In this document: piece by piece, positions 16,081-24,499 of the stretch
Numbering within the stretch: the stretch's first letter is position 1
Layout: each line of letters begins with the position of its first letter
From: Methylobacter sp015476545
GTDB taxonomy: Bacteria; Pseudomonadota; Gammaproteobacteria; Methylococcales; Methylomonadaceae
Direction of reading: 5' to 3'
Assembly: GCF_052162025.1 (NCBI RefSeq)
Contig: NZ_CP197401.1
Span: forward strand, 1,922,001-1,986,000
Length of the DNA: 64,000 nucleotides
Position numbers and translations under genes: made by a program
The notes under the pieces: generated by a model
Seen by the model: the letters and a program-made list of their open reading frames with translations, nothing else
What the model was told of the DNA's origin: nothing
The model's database searches: none

Positions 16081-16366
16081 AAGCATTTATCCGAGTATCG
16101 GCATCATGCTCTGGGGCATCGTGCTGGGGCTTGTTTATTTTGGCGGACTCTGGATCACGGTGTGCCGTTTGCCTAAGGTGAAGCGACAGGCGTTATGGAT
16201 GCTGAGCAGTTTTATTCTGCGCAATATACTGGTCGCAGCCGGTTTATATGCCGTTATCCAATTGGGTTGGCAGTCTGTGCTGTTGTGCCTGGCAGGGCTT
16301 CTCGGCGTGAGGTTGGCAATGACCCGGCGCATTAACAAGTCTCTTGAAAAGGGGCCGGTTGGGTGA
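16073..16366 (+). CDS. atpR: N-ATPase subunit AtpR-like membrane protein
   Basis: The 97-residue protein has three hydrophobic helices (about residues 9-28, 41-60, 63-82) and conserved Arg in LSSFILRNILVAAGLYAV. It matches the AtpR membrane subunit of the N-type ATPases. It is the only intact-looking gene of the locus; the atpB, atpE, atpF, atpA and atpG genes that normally follow are absent, and gluconokinase follows instead. It is probably a non-functional leftover. Confidence 0.7.
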   Translation: MNESIYPSIGIMLWGIVLGLVYFGGLWITVCRLPKVKRQALWMLSSFILRNILVAAGLYAVIQLGWQSVLLCLAGLLGVRLAMTRRINKSLEKGPVG

Positions 16367-16443
16367 GAGAAAATAATCTAGAGATTTTAGCGCCTGTTCC
16401 AGAAAAAGACGACTAAAGCCCTTTACAGAACCGATGAAGCAAG

Positions 16444-16989
16444 ATGAAGAACCAATTTGCTGCCGGAAAACCTCCTCTAGTCGATTCCCGAGGTTATGTG
16501 CTGATCATCGCCGGCGTTTCCGGTGCCGGCAAGACGACTGTGGGCAAAGCATTGGCCGAGCGTTTGAATTGGCTTTTCATTGAAGGCGATGATTTTCATC
16601 CTGCTGCGAATGTCGCAAAGATGCAGCGAGGCGAACCGTTAAATGATGCCGACAGGTTACCCTGGCTGCTTCGTCTGCGAGATGAAATCAAAACTTGCTT
16701 GGCAAAAGGAGAGAAGGCCATTCTGACCTGTTCGGCATTGAAGGAAAGCTACCGTGCGCGGCTGCGCTTGGATCCGGAGCGGGTACATTTTGTATTTCTT
16801 ACAGGAAATTATGAAACCCTGCGCAAGCGCATAACGCAGCGGCATAATCATTTCATGGGACCGGATCTGCTGGCTAGCCAACTGGATACGCTGGAGCTGC
16901 CTAATGATGAATGGGTGGTTGACATCGATCAACCGGTAGCGGCCATCGTAGATTTAATAATGGATCGCTTGATCTCCCGTAAGATGTAG
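16444..16989 (+). CDS. gntK: Gluconokinase
   Basis: The 181-residue kinase phosphorylates gluconate to 6-phosphogluconate with ATP. A P-loop lies at residues 24-32 (GVSGAGKTT), the GDDFHP gluconate-binding motif at ~49-54, and ALKESYR and a RxxxRxxHFMGPDLLASQ lid follow, all as in the GntK family. The normal start is about 15 residues later in relatives, but ATG 16444 is the only good start. It leads a trio with the gluconolactonase-like and glucose dehydrogenase genes. Confidence 0.92.
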   Translation: MKNQFAAGKPPLVDSRGYVLIIAGVSGAGKTTVGKALAERLNWLFIEGDDFHPAANVAKMQRGEPLNDADRLPWLLRLRDEIKTCLAKGEKAILTCSALKESYRARLRLDPERVHFVFLTGNYETLRKRITQRHNHFMGPDLLASQLDTLELPNDEWVVDIDQPVAAIVDLIMDRLISRKM

Positions 16990-17003
16990 AGAAGCAGGCT
17001 GGT

Positions 17004-17038
17004 AAACCCAGCATTGAGAAGCCGTCCAGGCTGGGTTT
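17004..17038. terminator. Weak hairpin after gntK
   Basis: AAACCCAGC and GCTGGGTTT form a 9-bp stem with a 17-nt loop, 15 bp past the gntK stop. No T-run follows. Confidence 0.35.
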
Positions 17039-17152
17039 CCGCTAAAGCTCCAACCTAGCCTGCACTTTGCTTATATGCTATGTAATTAAAAACTTAATTC
17101 CTGTCAAAAATGCGAAGAATTGGTCAATAAGACTAATAAGCCAGGAGTATTT

Positions 17153-17998
17153 ATGACGGATGACACCGAAGTACTTGTAACAGGCCTTGTCTTTCCCGAA
17201 TCGCCGCGCTGGAGAAAGGATCGGCTATGGTTTGCCGACCAGCACGCCAGGCGCATCATGACTGTCACGCCGGACGGATGTTCAGAATGCCGGTTCGAAA
17301 TGGATGACTTGCCGGGCGGCCTGGGCTGGCTGCCTGACGGAACGCCGCTGGTAGTTGCTATGACCGAGCGGGCGGTTTATCGCATAATCGACCATGGGCT
17401 GGTCCTGCATGCCGATTTGTCCGATCTGGCTCCGTTCCATTGCAATGACATGGTCGTCACGGCCGACGGCCGCGCTTATGTCGGCAATTTCGGTTACGAC
17501 CTGCATGGCGGCGAGCCGCCGGTTGAAACCCACCTGATTGCGATTGATCCCGACGGCCAATGTCGGATAGCGGCGGAAGGTCTGGTGTTTCCGAACGGCA
17601 GCGTCATCACCCCGGACGGCACCACGCTTATCGTGGCGGAAACCTTTGCCTCCCGCCTGACCGCCTTTCTGATCGGCGATGACGGCTTATTGCATTCGCC
17701 CCATCTTTGGGCAAGTCTGGGAGATGCGACGCCGGATGGCATCTGCCTCGACAGCGAGGGCGCGCTATGGGTCGCCAGTCCCGGAACCCGTTCGGTGATC
17801 CGTGTCAGCCAGGGCGGCGACGTTTTATCTCTTATCCGCCCGACAGGCATACCTTATGCTTGCATGCTTGGCGGGCCGGATCGGCGAACCCTGTTCGTGT
17901 TGAGCGCCGAAACGGATGATCCGTATCAAGCCATAATAATGGAATCCGGGCGCATAGAGGTTGCCGAAGTAGCCATACCGGGTGCGGGCTTGCCGTAG
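17153..17998 (+). CDS. SMP-30/gluconolactonase-family protein
   Basis: The 281-residue beta-propeller has the family hallmarks: VFPESPRWRKDRLWFADQHA at the start, then CNDMVVTADGRAYVGNFG and FPNGSVITPDGTTLIVAET, and DGICLDSEGALWVAS. The conserved E, N and D residues would bind the metal. It should hydrolyse glucono-lactone or a similar sugar lactone. ATG 17153 has CAGGAG in front. It lies between gluconokinase and glucose dehydrogenase, which fits hydrolysis of gluconolactone to gluconate. Confidence 0.85.
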   Translation: MTDDTEVLVTGLVFPESPRWRKDRLWFADQHARRIMTVTPDGCSECRFEMDDLPGGLGWLPDGTPLVVAMTERAVYRIIDHGLVLHADLSDLAPFHCNDMVVTADGRAYVGNFGYDLHGGEPPVETHLIAIDPDGQCRIAAEGLVFPNGSVITPDGTTLIVAETFASRLTAFLIGDDGLLHSPHLWASLGDATPDGICLDSEGALWVASPGTRSVIRVSQGGDVLSLIRPTGIPYACMLGGPDRRTLFVLSAETDDPYQAIIMESGRIEVAEVAIPGAGLP

Positions 17999-18041
17999 AT
18001 TTTCCGCATCACTCCTTTATCAACCGAAACAGGAGCTGAAC

Positions 18042-18857
18042 ATGCCTTTAATCATCGAAAAGACACTGAAAGGGCAACGCGCCTTGGTCACCGGCGGCAG
18101 CTCCGGCATCGGCGCGGCTGTCGCCCGCGCACTGGCCGAGGCGGGCGCGCGCGTAGCGATCAATTACCTGTCCGATGCCGAAGACGCGCAGAAACTGGTC
18201 GACGAGATTCAGGCCGGCGGCGGTGAGGCTTTTGCCGTGCAGGCCGACGTAAGCCGTGAAGAGGAGGTTAAGCTGATGTTTGAGCTCGCGATCAAACGCT
18301 GGGGCAGCCTCGATATTTTGATCGCCAATGCCGGCATTCAGCTCGACTCGGCTTTTACCGAAATGACGCTGGCTCAATGGGACAAAGTACTGGCCGTCAA
18401 TCTGACCGGCCAGTTTGTCTGCGCGCGCGAAGCGGTCAAGGAATTTTTGCGGCGCGGCCTGATTCCCGAGCTATCCAGCGCTATGGGCAAAATCATCTGC
18501 ATGTCTTCGGTGCACGATATTATTCCATGGGCCGGGCATGTCAATTATGCCGCCTCAAAAGGCGCGGTGCTCATGTTCATGAAAAGCCTGGCGCAGGAAG
18601 TCGCTCACCAGAAAATCCGGGTCAACGCCATTTCGCCGGGGGCGATCCGTACACCGATCAACCGCTCGGCCTGGGAGACGCCCGAAGCGGAGCGGGAACT
18701 GCTTAAACTGATTCCGTATGAGCGCATAGGCGAGCCGATGGATATCGGCCATGCCGCGGTCTGGCTGGCCTCTGACGCTTCCGATTATGTGATCGGCACC
18801 ACGCTGTACGTTGACGGCGGCATGACGCTGTATCCGGGATTCCGGGAGGGCGGCTGA
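18042..18857 (+). CDS. SDR-family glucose 1-dehydrogenase
   Basis: The 271-residue short-chain dehydrogenase has the NAD(P) motif TGGSSGIG (17-24), NAG (IANAGIQ), and the catalytic Ser with YAASK at about 169-173. The sequence resembles Bacillus-type glucose 1-dehydrogenases, and the C-terminal GTTLYVDGGMTLYPGF is their usual end. The likely reaction is glucose to gluconolactone with NAD(P). The neighbours supply the next two steps, so the trio would feed glucose to the Entner-Doudoroff or pentose phosphate route. ATG 18042 has an AGGAG at good spacing. Confidence 0.85.
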   Translation: MPLIIEKTLKGQRALVTGGSSGIGAAVARALAEAGARVAINYLSDAEDAQKLVDEIQAGGGEAFAVQADVSREEEVKLMFELAIKRWGSLDILIANAGIQLDSAFTEMTLAQWDKVLAVNLTGQFVCAREAVKEFLRRGLIPELSSAMGKIICMSSVHDIIPWAGHVNYAASKGAVLMFMKSLAQEVAHQKIRVNAISPGAIRTPINRSAWETPEAERELLKLIPYERIGEPMDIGHAAVWLASDASDYVIGTTLYVDGGMTLYPGFREGG

Positions 18858-19125
18858 ACATAAAAGCCTTTCTGTCGCCCGATATCGATGCAGGCGGTCG
18901 AGAAAAACGTCCAGCAGCGCCAGAACCGGATCAACGATGAACTGTTTGATGTCGTGTCCGGGTCTGAAACTTTGGGCAGTGAGCTATAAGGTGGGCCAGC
19001 GCTTAAAAGCGGCAAATTTAAAGTGATGCGGAGCTGCCCCAAGTACTTTATTTCTGGCGGCAGCTCTTGAATTTAGCTAGGCGATCAACGCTTAGCCACT
19101 TAATGCTATAAGAATGAATCGATGT
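18858..19125. other. Intergenic stretch with a short orphan frame
   Basis: A 33-codon frame at 18888-18989 (MQAVEKNVQQRQNRINDELF...) looks like a gene fragment without a ribosome site. A hairpin (GAGCTGCC/GGCAGCTC, 19031-19066) follows. No functional gene is supported. Confidence 0.4.
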
Positions 19126-19148
19126 ATGCCGAAAAGTGTTTTCGGCAT
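19126..19148 (-). terminator. Hairpin terminator
   Basis: ATGCCGAAAA and TTTTCGGCAT form a perfect 10-bp stem with a 3-nt loop, 6 bp past the stop of the minus-strand lipoprotein gene. Confidence 0.6.
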
Positions 19149-19153
19149 GGCTG

Positions 19154-19459
19154 TTATTTTTTGATGTTTTGGTAGCCTTCCTCGCTTTCGCGCATGATTT
19201 TTTCGCCTTCATCAACCATCCGTCGCCCTTCATTAATTTTTGCCTGGCCTTCGGCCTGCAGATTCTGGCCTTGTTCGACCAGTTGCTTGCCTTGCTGCCA
19301 GCGGCTGCCTAATTGCGCCATGCCCTGGCTTTCGCGCATCATCTGGTCGCCGGAAAGAATCGGCGATGGCGTTGGCGGTTGATCGGAGGCGCAACCGATC
19401 AGGAGTAAAGGTAAACTGGCGATAGCTAAGCTGCGGCGGATGCCGGTATTTTTCTGCAT
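19154..19459 (-). CDS. Hypothetical lipoprotein with a helical repeat tail
   Basis: The 101-residue product has a signal peptide ending in the lipobox LLIGC (Cys23). A coiled-coil-like part with Gln/Glu/Gly repeats follows (QGKQLVEQGQNLQAEGQAKI, RRMVDEGEKIMRESEEGY). No family recognised. The start at 19459 is chosen because it places the Arg-Arg and hydrophobic core correctly; longer in-frame starts exist at 19474 and 19531. Confidence 0.7.
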   Translation of the reverse strand: MQKNTGIRRSLAIASLPLLLIGCASDQPPTPSPILSGDQMMRESQGMAQLGSRWQQGKQLVEQGQNLQAEGQAKINEGRRMVDEGEKIMRESEEGYQNIKK

Positions 19460-19796
19460 GAGTCTGTTCCCCATCCGGTAAAAAACCGGCAATTTTGCAT
19501 CACCTTGGATAAATTGCAATAATTTTTTCATCAGCCTCTGCTTGGGCGACTCAGCAATAATCTTGCGACAGAGGCCGATCTTTTATTGAATGTCCGACTC
19601 AAGCCGATCATTGTCAGGCGGTTTTTCAAAAATAATTTCCACCTACACGTCAGATCCATTTTCCTGAAGCGCTACTAAAACGGAACATAGATCGATTCGT
19701 GCGTAACATCAGTAAATAATTAAAAGAACAGCGCCACGGAATGACACGGCAGGCATGGATAATGGAATTCAGATAAATCACAAGAGGGGACAGGAA
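19460..19796. other. Region upstream of cas3
   Basis: The region holds the 24-bp repeat copy at 19689-19712 and should include the cas operon promoter. No gene is recognised. Confidence 0.45.
19689..19712. repeat. 24-bp direct repeat, copy 2
   Basis: Exact copy of the 24 bases at 9590-9613, here 85 bp before cas3. Confidence 0.7.
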
Positions 19797-22511
19797 ATGT
19801 CGAAAGCGTTTTATAGGTATTGGGGAAAGGCAAAATCGAACAAGGAAGGCGGGCCGGCTTATCATTTGTTGCCGTATCATTGTCTGGATGTGGCGGCGGT
19901 GGCTGATCAATGGTGGCAATACAGTGCCGGTATCAGGAGAAGTTTTGCTGAAATTACCGGTTTAGCGGAAGAACAAGCCCGCGCCTGGGTACTGTTTTTT
20001 ATCGCATTGCATGATTACGGGAAATTCGACCTTCGTTTTCAGCGCAAGGCGCCGGAGGTCTGGAAAGCTGTCAATGCCGAATTAAGCGGCATACCTGTTC
20101 GACTGATGCCGCTGTCGATCAAAGAGTATTACCATGGCCCTGCCGGTCTTTATTGGTTTTATCAGGACTCGAAGGAGCGGTTTTTGGCAGGAGACGATGA
20201 TTTTTACTTTGACGACAATGAAGACTGGCTGGCCTGGTATGGCTGGCTGGCGGCTGTCACTGGACATCACGGCATCGTGCCGGAAGATTACCAAAAAGAA
20301 AATCGAGACTATAACCTGACGATTGCGGAAGCGGACTTGCTGTCTGCGTTTAAACAAGCCAGACTGCAATGGCTTGAAGCCCTGGAGCATTTGTTTCTGA
20401 ATCCGGCCGGACTATCGCTGGATGATTTGCCGCCTGTCGTGGAAAAAAACGGAAACGGTCAGACGGCGGCAACGATGCTGGCCGGTTTCTGCTCGGTGAG
20501 CGACTGGGTGGGGTCATCCGACTATTTTAAGTATGACGATCAGCCATCCGATGATTTGCGGCGGTGGTATGACGCACGGCTGGCGGTAGCCGGGCAAGCG
20601 TTGCAGGAAGCCGGCGTCATAAGTCAAATCAAGCCTTATCAAAATATTGATGTTTTACTGAATGGGTATTCGCCACGGCAGGTGCAGTGTCTGGTTGAAC
20701 AACTGCCAAAAACACAAGGCTTAACGCTGATAGAAGCCTCAACAGGATCGGGAAAAACCGAAACTGCATTAGCTCACGCATGGCAATTAATGGCGCTGGG
20801 ATTGGCGGACAGCATTGTATTCGCATTGCCGACTCAGGCGACTGCCAATGCCATGTTAAGACGGTTAGAAAAAGCGGCGCCTTTGCTTTTCGCGAATAAA
20901 ACCAACGTGATTCTGGCGCATGGCCGGGCGCAATACGAGCAGAATTTCATCAATTTAAAACAGGCCTGCAATCCGCAGACGGCTCAAGGCCATGAAGAAG
21001 CCTGGGTTCAGTGCGGCAACTGGCTGGCGCAAAGCCGCAAACGGGTTTTTCTCGGGCAAATCGGCGTCTGTACAGTCGATCAGGTGCTGGTTTCGGTATT
21101 GCCTGTCAAGCACAAGTTTGTGCGCGGCTTCGGGATCGGCCGCAGCATTTTGATCATCGACGAAGTCCATGCCTACGACAGCTATATGTACGGTCTATTG
21201 GACGCCGTTCTGGAGCAACAGCGCCTTGTCGGAGGCAGCGCTGTTTTGTTGTCAGCCACACTGCCGTCCCGGCAAAAAGAACAGCTGGCGAAAGCGTGGG
21301 GCTGCAATTTGTCAGCTGCCGATGCGGCATATCCTTTGATCAGTCATTACAACGATGGGAAAAGTCGCGTTTATGATTTGACGGCACAGCCCGACCAACA
21401 GCCTAAAACGACATCGGTGCACCTTGAACTGGTCAAATCGCCGCATCTGTTGCCCGATGATAGTTTTATCCAGCGTTTGCTCGATGCCGTGGAGAAAGGC
21501 GCGCAAGTCTGCATGGTCTGCAATCTGGTTGCAGTCGCGCAACAGCTTTACCACCAGCTGCAGGCGAGAATTGCCCAGATAGAAGCACTCGCCGAAGACC
21601 AGTTGCTGCTTTTTCACTCCCGGTTTATCTTTGCCGACCGCCAGCAGAAAGAGCAGACCGTTCTCGATCTGTTCGGCGTAGACCCTAAACCGGAAAACGC
21701 CAGAACCAAAGGCCATTTATTGATAGCGACCCAGGTGGTCGAGCAGTCGCTGGATCTGGACTTTGATTGGCTGATTACCCAGCTTTGTCCGGTCGATTTG
21801 CTGTTTCAGCGCATGGGCCGCCTGCACCGCCACCGCTGCGGCAGGCCGGAAGGGTTTGCAGACCCGGTTTGTACCGTCTTGTTGCCCACCGAAGACGATT
21901 ATGAATTGCATGAACTGATCTACGGCAACAGCCGGGTACTATGGCGCACCCAGCAGTGCCTGCAGCGGGCGGAGTTGGAGACCGAAGCCAGGGTCAGCTT
22001 TCCTGCAGCTTATCGAGACTGGATTGAAGCGGTTTATTGCGAAGATCCATGGTCCGATGAGCCGGAATGGGTGCTGAAAAGCTATGAAGCGTATGAAAAA
22101 GACCGGTATGCCAGCCAGATGACGGCCAGGCAGCTCATTAACAGCAGCATGAACGAGCTTTCCGACAATGACGGCAATGTGGCCGCCTTGACGCGCGACG
22201 GGGAAATGAGCCTGAACCTGATTCTTTTCTTTAATAATATTCAGGGCGAACGATGCTTGTTGGATGGAGAGCTTATAGACAAGCAGGACGATAGCGACCG
22301 GCTGGAAGCTATAAACCTGAACAGTGTTGCCGTGCCGAAAAACTGGAGCCGTCATGGCAGACTGCCGGAAGCCGATAAAGAAGGCCTTATCTGGCTGCCC
22401 ATGCAGGCAGCTGAAAAAGGCCGGTTCATCGCGCAACAAGGCGATTGCATCTACCTTTACCACGCCAGCACAGGATTAAACCGTATGGAACAACCCGAGG
22501 AGAACCCATGA
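19797..22511 (+). CDS. cas3: Type I-E CRISPR helicase-nuclease Cas3
   Basis: The 904-residue effector has an N-terminal HD nuclease domain (H28, then HD at 72-73 in LHDYGKFD, and GHHG near 160), then an SF2 helicase: Walker A STGSGKTE near 318-325, the DEVHAYD box near 454-460, and LLSATLP. It degrades DNA marked by Cascade. ATG 19797 is preceded by GAGGGGA; the longer frame upstream is not used. Its stop overlaps the cse1 start as ATGA, so it heads the cas operon. Confidence 0.96.
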   Translation: MSKAFYRYWGKAKSNKEGGPAYHLLPYHCLDVAAVADQWWQYSAGIRRSFAEITGLAEEQARAWVLFFIALHDYGKFDLRFQRKAPEVWKAVNAELSGIPVRLMPLSIKEYYHGPAGLYWFYQDSKERFLAGDDDFYFDDNEDWLAWYGWLAAVTGHHGIVPEDYQKENRDYNLTIAEADLLSAFKQARLQWLEALEHLFLNPAGLSLDDLPPVVEKNGNGQTAATMLAGFCSVSDWVGSSDYFKYDDQPSDDLRRWYDARLAVAGQALQEAGVISQIKPYQNIDVLLNGYSPRQVQCLVEQLPKTQGLTLIEASTGSGKTETALAHAWQLMALGLADSIVFALPTQATANAMLRRLEKAAPLLFANKTNVILAHGRAQYEQNFINLKQACNPQTAQGHEEAWVQCGNWLAQSRKRVFLGQIGVCTVDQVLVSVLPVKHKFVRGFGIGRSILIIDEVHAYDSYMYGLLDAVLEQQRLVGGSAVLLSATLPSRQKEQLAKAWGCNLSAADAAYPLISHYNDGKSRVYDLTAQPDQQPKTTSVHLELVKSPHLLPDDSFIQRLLDAVEKGAQVCMVCNLVAVAQQLYHQLQARIAQIEALAEDQLLLFHSRFIFADRQQKEQTVLDLFGVDPKPENARTKGHLLIATQVVEQSLDLDFDWLITQLCPVDLLFQRMGRLHRHRCGRPEGFADPVCTVLLPTEDDYELHELIYGNSRVLWRTQQCLQRAELETEARVSFPAAYRDWIEAVYCEDPWSDEPEWVLKSYEAYEKDRYASQMTARQLINSSMNELSDNDGNVAALTRDGEMSLNLILFFNNIQGERCLLDGELIDKQDDSDRLEAINLNSVAVPKNWSRHGRLPEADKEGLIWLPMQAAEKGRFIAQQGDCIYLYHASTGLNRMEQPEENP

Positions 22512-24016
22512 ATTTACTGACGGACGCCTGGATACCGGTTCAGCATCAAGGCAGTTATCAAAAAATAAGCCTGCAGCAACTGCTTTGCGGCGAACAGAGC
22601 GGAGAACTCTGCCTTCCGCGCGACGACATGGAACTGGCTTGTTTACAGCTTTTGTGCGCCATGACGCAAGTGCTGTTTATCCCCAGGGATAAAAAAGCAT
22701 TGGGGCAATATATCAGAGAGCCGATTACGCCTGAAGCTTACGCCGATGCCTGTCGGGGAAAAATGGACTGGTTCGATCTGGATCATCCGGAAACGCCGTT
22801 TATGCAAACAAGAGGGCTGACTGGAAAATTTAATCCTATAAATAAAATTATGGCGGGAATAAACGATGGAACTAATAAAACTTTTCTCAATGACGAAAGT
22901 ATATCGACCGTCCTATGTCAGCCTTGTGCTTCAATCTTTCTTTTTAATCACTCATCGAATTGTCCTAGTTGGTGTGGTGGAGTTAAGGCGGGAATAAGAG
23001 GTGCAACACCGGCAACAACGCTATTGCTTACTGATACTCTGAGAAAAACAATCTGGGTAAATGTGTTGACGTCGGAATATATCGATAAGTATGGCTATCA
23101 TGATAATGATAATTTTTGTTGGATAGATGCTGTGCCACAAGTAGGTGTGATTAACAAAATTAAAAAAGGAAAAGATGTCAATTTAATTACATTAGGGTTG
23201 AAAAGGGGATTATTTTGGCAACCCGCTCATATAGAACTTATTTTAGAGCCAATTGAGAAATGTTCTTGTTGTGGTTCTGTCGCAGAAAAAGGGTATAAAA
23301 ATTTTATTTTTGAAAAATTTTCCTACGAATATCAAGGTAATTGGAAACATCCATATAGCCCAAGAGTATTTGAGATTAATAAGGGTGAGAAAGAATTTAG
23401 GTTCATTTCTTATAGAGACAAGACTCCTTTATGGACACAATTGCCACAAATTATTTTTGATAATAATGATGAAAAGGGTGGCTCCGAGGTCGCTCCAGTT
23501 ATTGAGCAACTTCAATCTTTGTACGTCAGTGGCAAGCTGAGTTTAATTGTTGGTGGCTATGAATGCAGCAAAGCAACTATCGTTAAGCGACATCATGATT
23601 CTTTATTCCTTTCTAATAACTGGATTGAAAATAGATCACGTTATCTAAGTGTTATATCTATCGGGTTGAATTATAAAAATGCCTTACGTATGGCTATTTA
23701 TTGTTTTATTTGCAACTCCATAATTAGCCCATCAAAAAATAATAAAGAAAAGATTAATAGAATTTGTTCAGAAATTGATGCTATTTACTACTCTGAAACA
23801 GAAGGCGTCATTATGGATTCTTTAGCTTTGTTAAGTTCGGGAATCGAAAATGAAAACTTATCAAGCGATTTGAAAGCGATAGTTTTAAGAATTTTTGATC
23901 AACAAACCAAACCTTATTCGCACGAACCCAAAATGCTGAAAGCCTTGGCACTGGCAAGGCGGTCGTTATACAAATCCCTGAAAGAACTGGAACCCCAAGG
24001 AGAAGCCCATGAGTGA
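22508..24016 (+). CDS. casA: Cascade large subunit Cse1/CasA (mosaic)
   Basis: The 502-residue protein begins MNLLTDAWIPV, the Cse1 hallmark, followed by LCLPRDDMELACLQLLCAMTQ and TPFMQTRG. Cse1 recognises the PAM and recruits Cas3. The ~105 N-terminal codons and the last ~30 have the GC-rich style of neighbouring cas genes. The central ~370 codons (about 22820-23930) are strongly AT-rich, with many AAA/AAT/ATA codons, and encode a CSCCGS cysteine cluster. The gene is therefore a mosaic but has no frameshift. Its end overlaps cse2 by 8 bp. Confidence 0.9.
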   Translation: MNLLTDAWIPVQHQGSYQKISLQQLLCGEQSGELCLPRDDMELACLQLLCAMTQVLFIPRDKKALGQYIREPITPEAYADACRGKMDWFDLDHPETPFMQTRGLTGKFNPINKIMAGINDGTNKTFLNDESISTVLCQPCASIFLFNHSSNCPSWCGGVKAGIRGATPATTLLLTDTLRKTIWVNVLTSEYIDKYGYHDNDNFCWIDAVPQVGVINKIKKGKDVNLITLGLKRGLFWQPAHIELILEPIEKCSCCGSVAEKGYKNFIFEKFSYEYQGNWKHPYSPRVFEINKGEKEFRFISYRDKTPLWTQLPQIIFDNNDEKGGSEVAPVIEQLQSLYVSGKLSLIVGGYECSKATIVKRHHDSLFLSNNWIENRSRYLSVISIGLNYKNALRMAIYCFICNSIISPSKNNKEKINRICSEIDAIYYSETEGVIMDSLALLSSGIENENLSSDLKAIVLRIFDQQTKPYSHEPKMLKALALARRSLYKSLKELEPQGEAHE

Positions 24017-24461
24017 AGGAGGAAACAAAGCGCCCGATTTTTTGGCGTTATATGAACGCTACCAAGCGTTAAAGCCCGGCCCGAAAGCGGAATTGAAAAG
24101 GGCCATGAATCCCGATGACCTGATTGAAATACCGGCCTTTTACCAGGTATTGCAGGACAACAGGCCTCATAAAGGCATGCAGCGCCTCGTGTATTGCCTG
24201 CCGCTGATTAAGCATCAGGAAAACGGTAATTCGCTGGGACAGGCGCTAGCCAAAGCCAACATCAGTGAAAAACGCCTGTTCATGGTGATCCGTTCCCAGG
24301 AACCCAATGACTTGATTCAATTGCGCCGCCTGCTGAAATTGGCCGAACAGCCCGCCGTCGATTGGCCGCAAATGGCCAATGCGCTCTGGTGGTGGGATCA
24401 TCCGAATCAGCGTTCAAAACGAAAAATACTGGAAGACTTCTTCTACTACAAAAATAATTAA
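24009..24461 (+). CDS. casB: Cascade small subunit Cse2/CasB
   Basis: The 150-residue helical protein has the Cse2 style: a basic N-terminal half (KAELKRAMNPDDLIEIPAFY), LVYCLPLIKHQENG, and a Trp-rich C-terminus (NALWWWDHPNQRSKRKILED). It binds along the Cascade backbone and stabilises crRNA and the displaced strand. It follows the usual order after cse1 with overlapping ends. Confidence 0.92.
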   Translation: MSEGGNKAPDFLALYERYQALKPGPKAELKRAMNPDDLIEIPAFYQVLQDNRPHKGMQRLVYCLPLIKHQENGNSLGQALAKANISEKRLFMVIRSQEPNDLIQLRRLLKLAEQPAVDWPQMANALWWWDHPNQRSKRKILEDFFYYKNN

Positions 24462-24499
24462 ATCCGAATTATTCGGCGTAACTAAAGGAATGCAAAAAA

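Noticed and set aside
16367..16443. Possible atpB start after atpR (GTG with MRENNLEIL text)
   Set aside because: The frame ends after 17 codons and does not resemble an ATPase a-subunit N-terminus.
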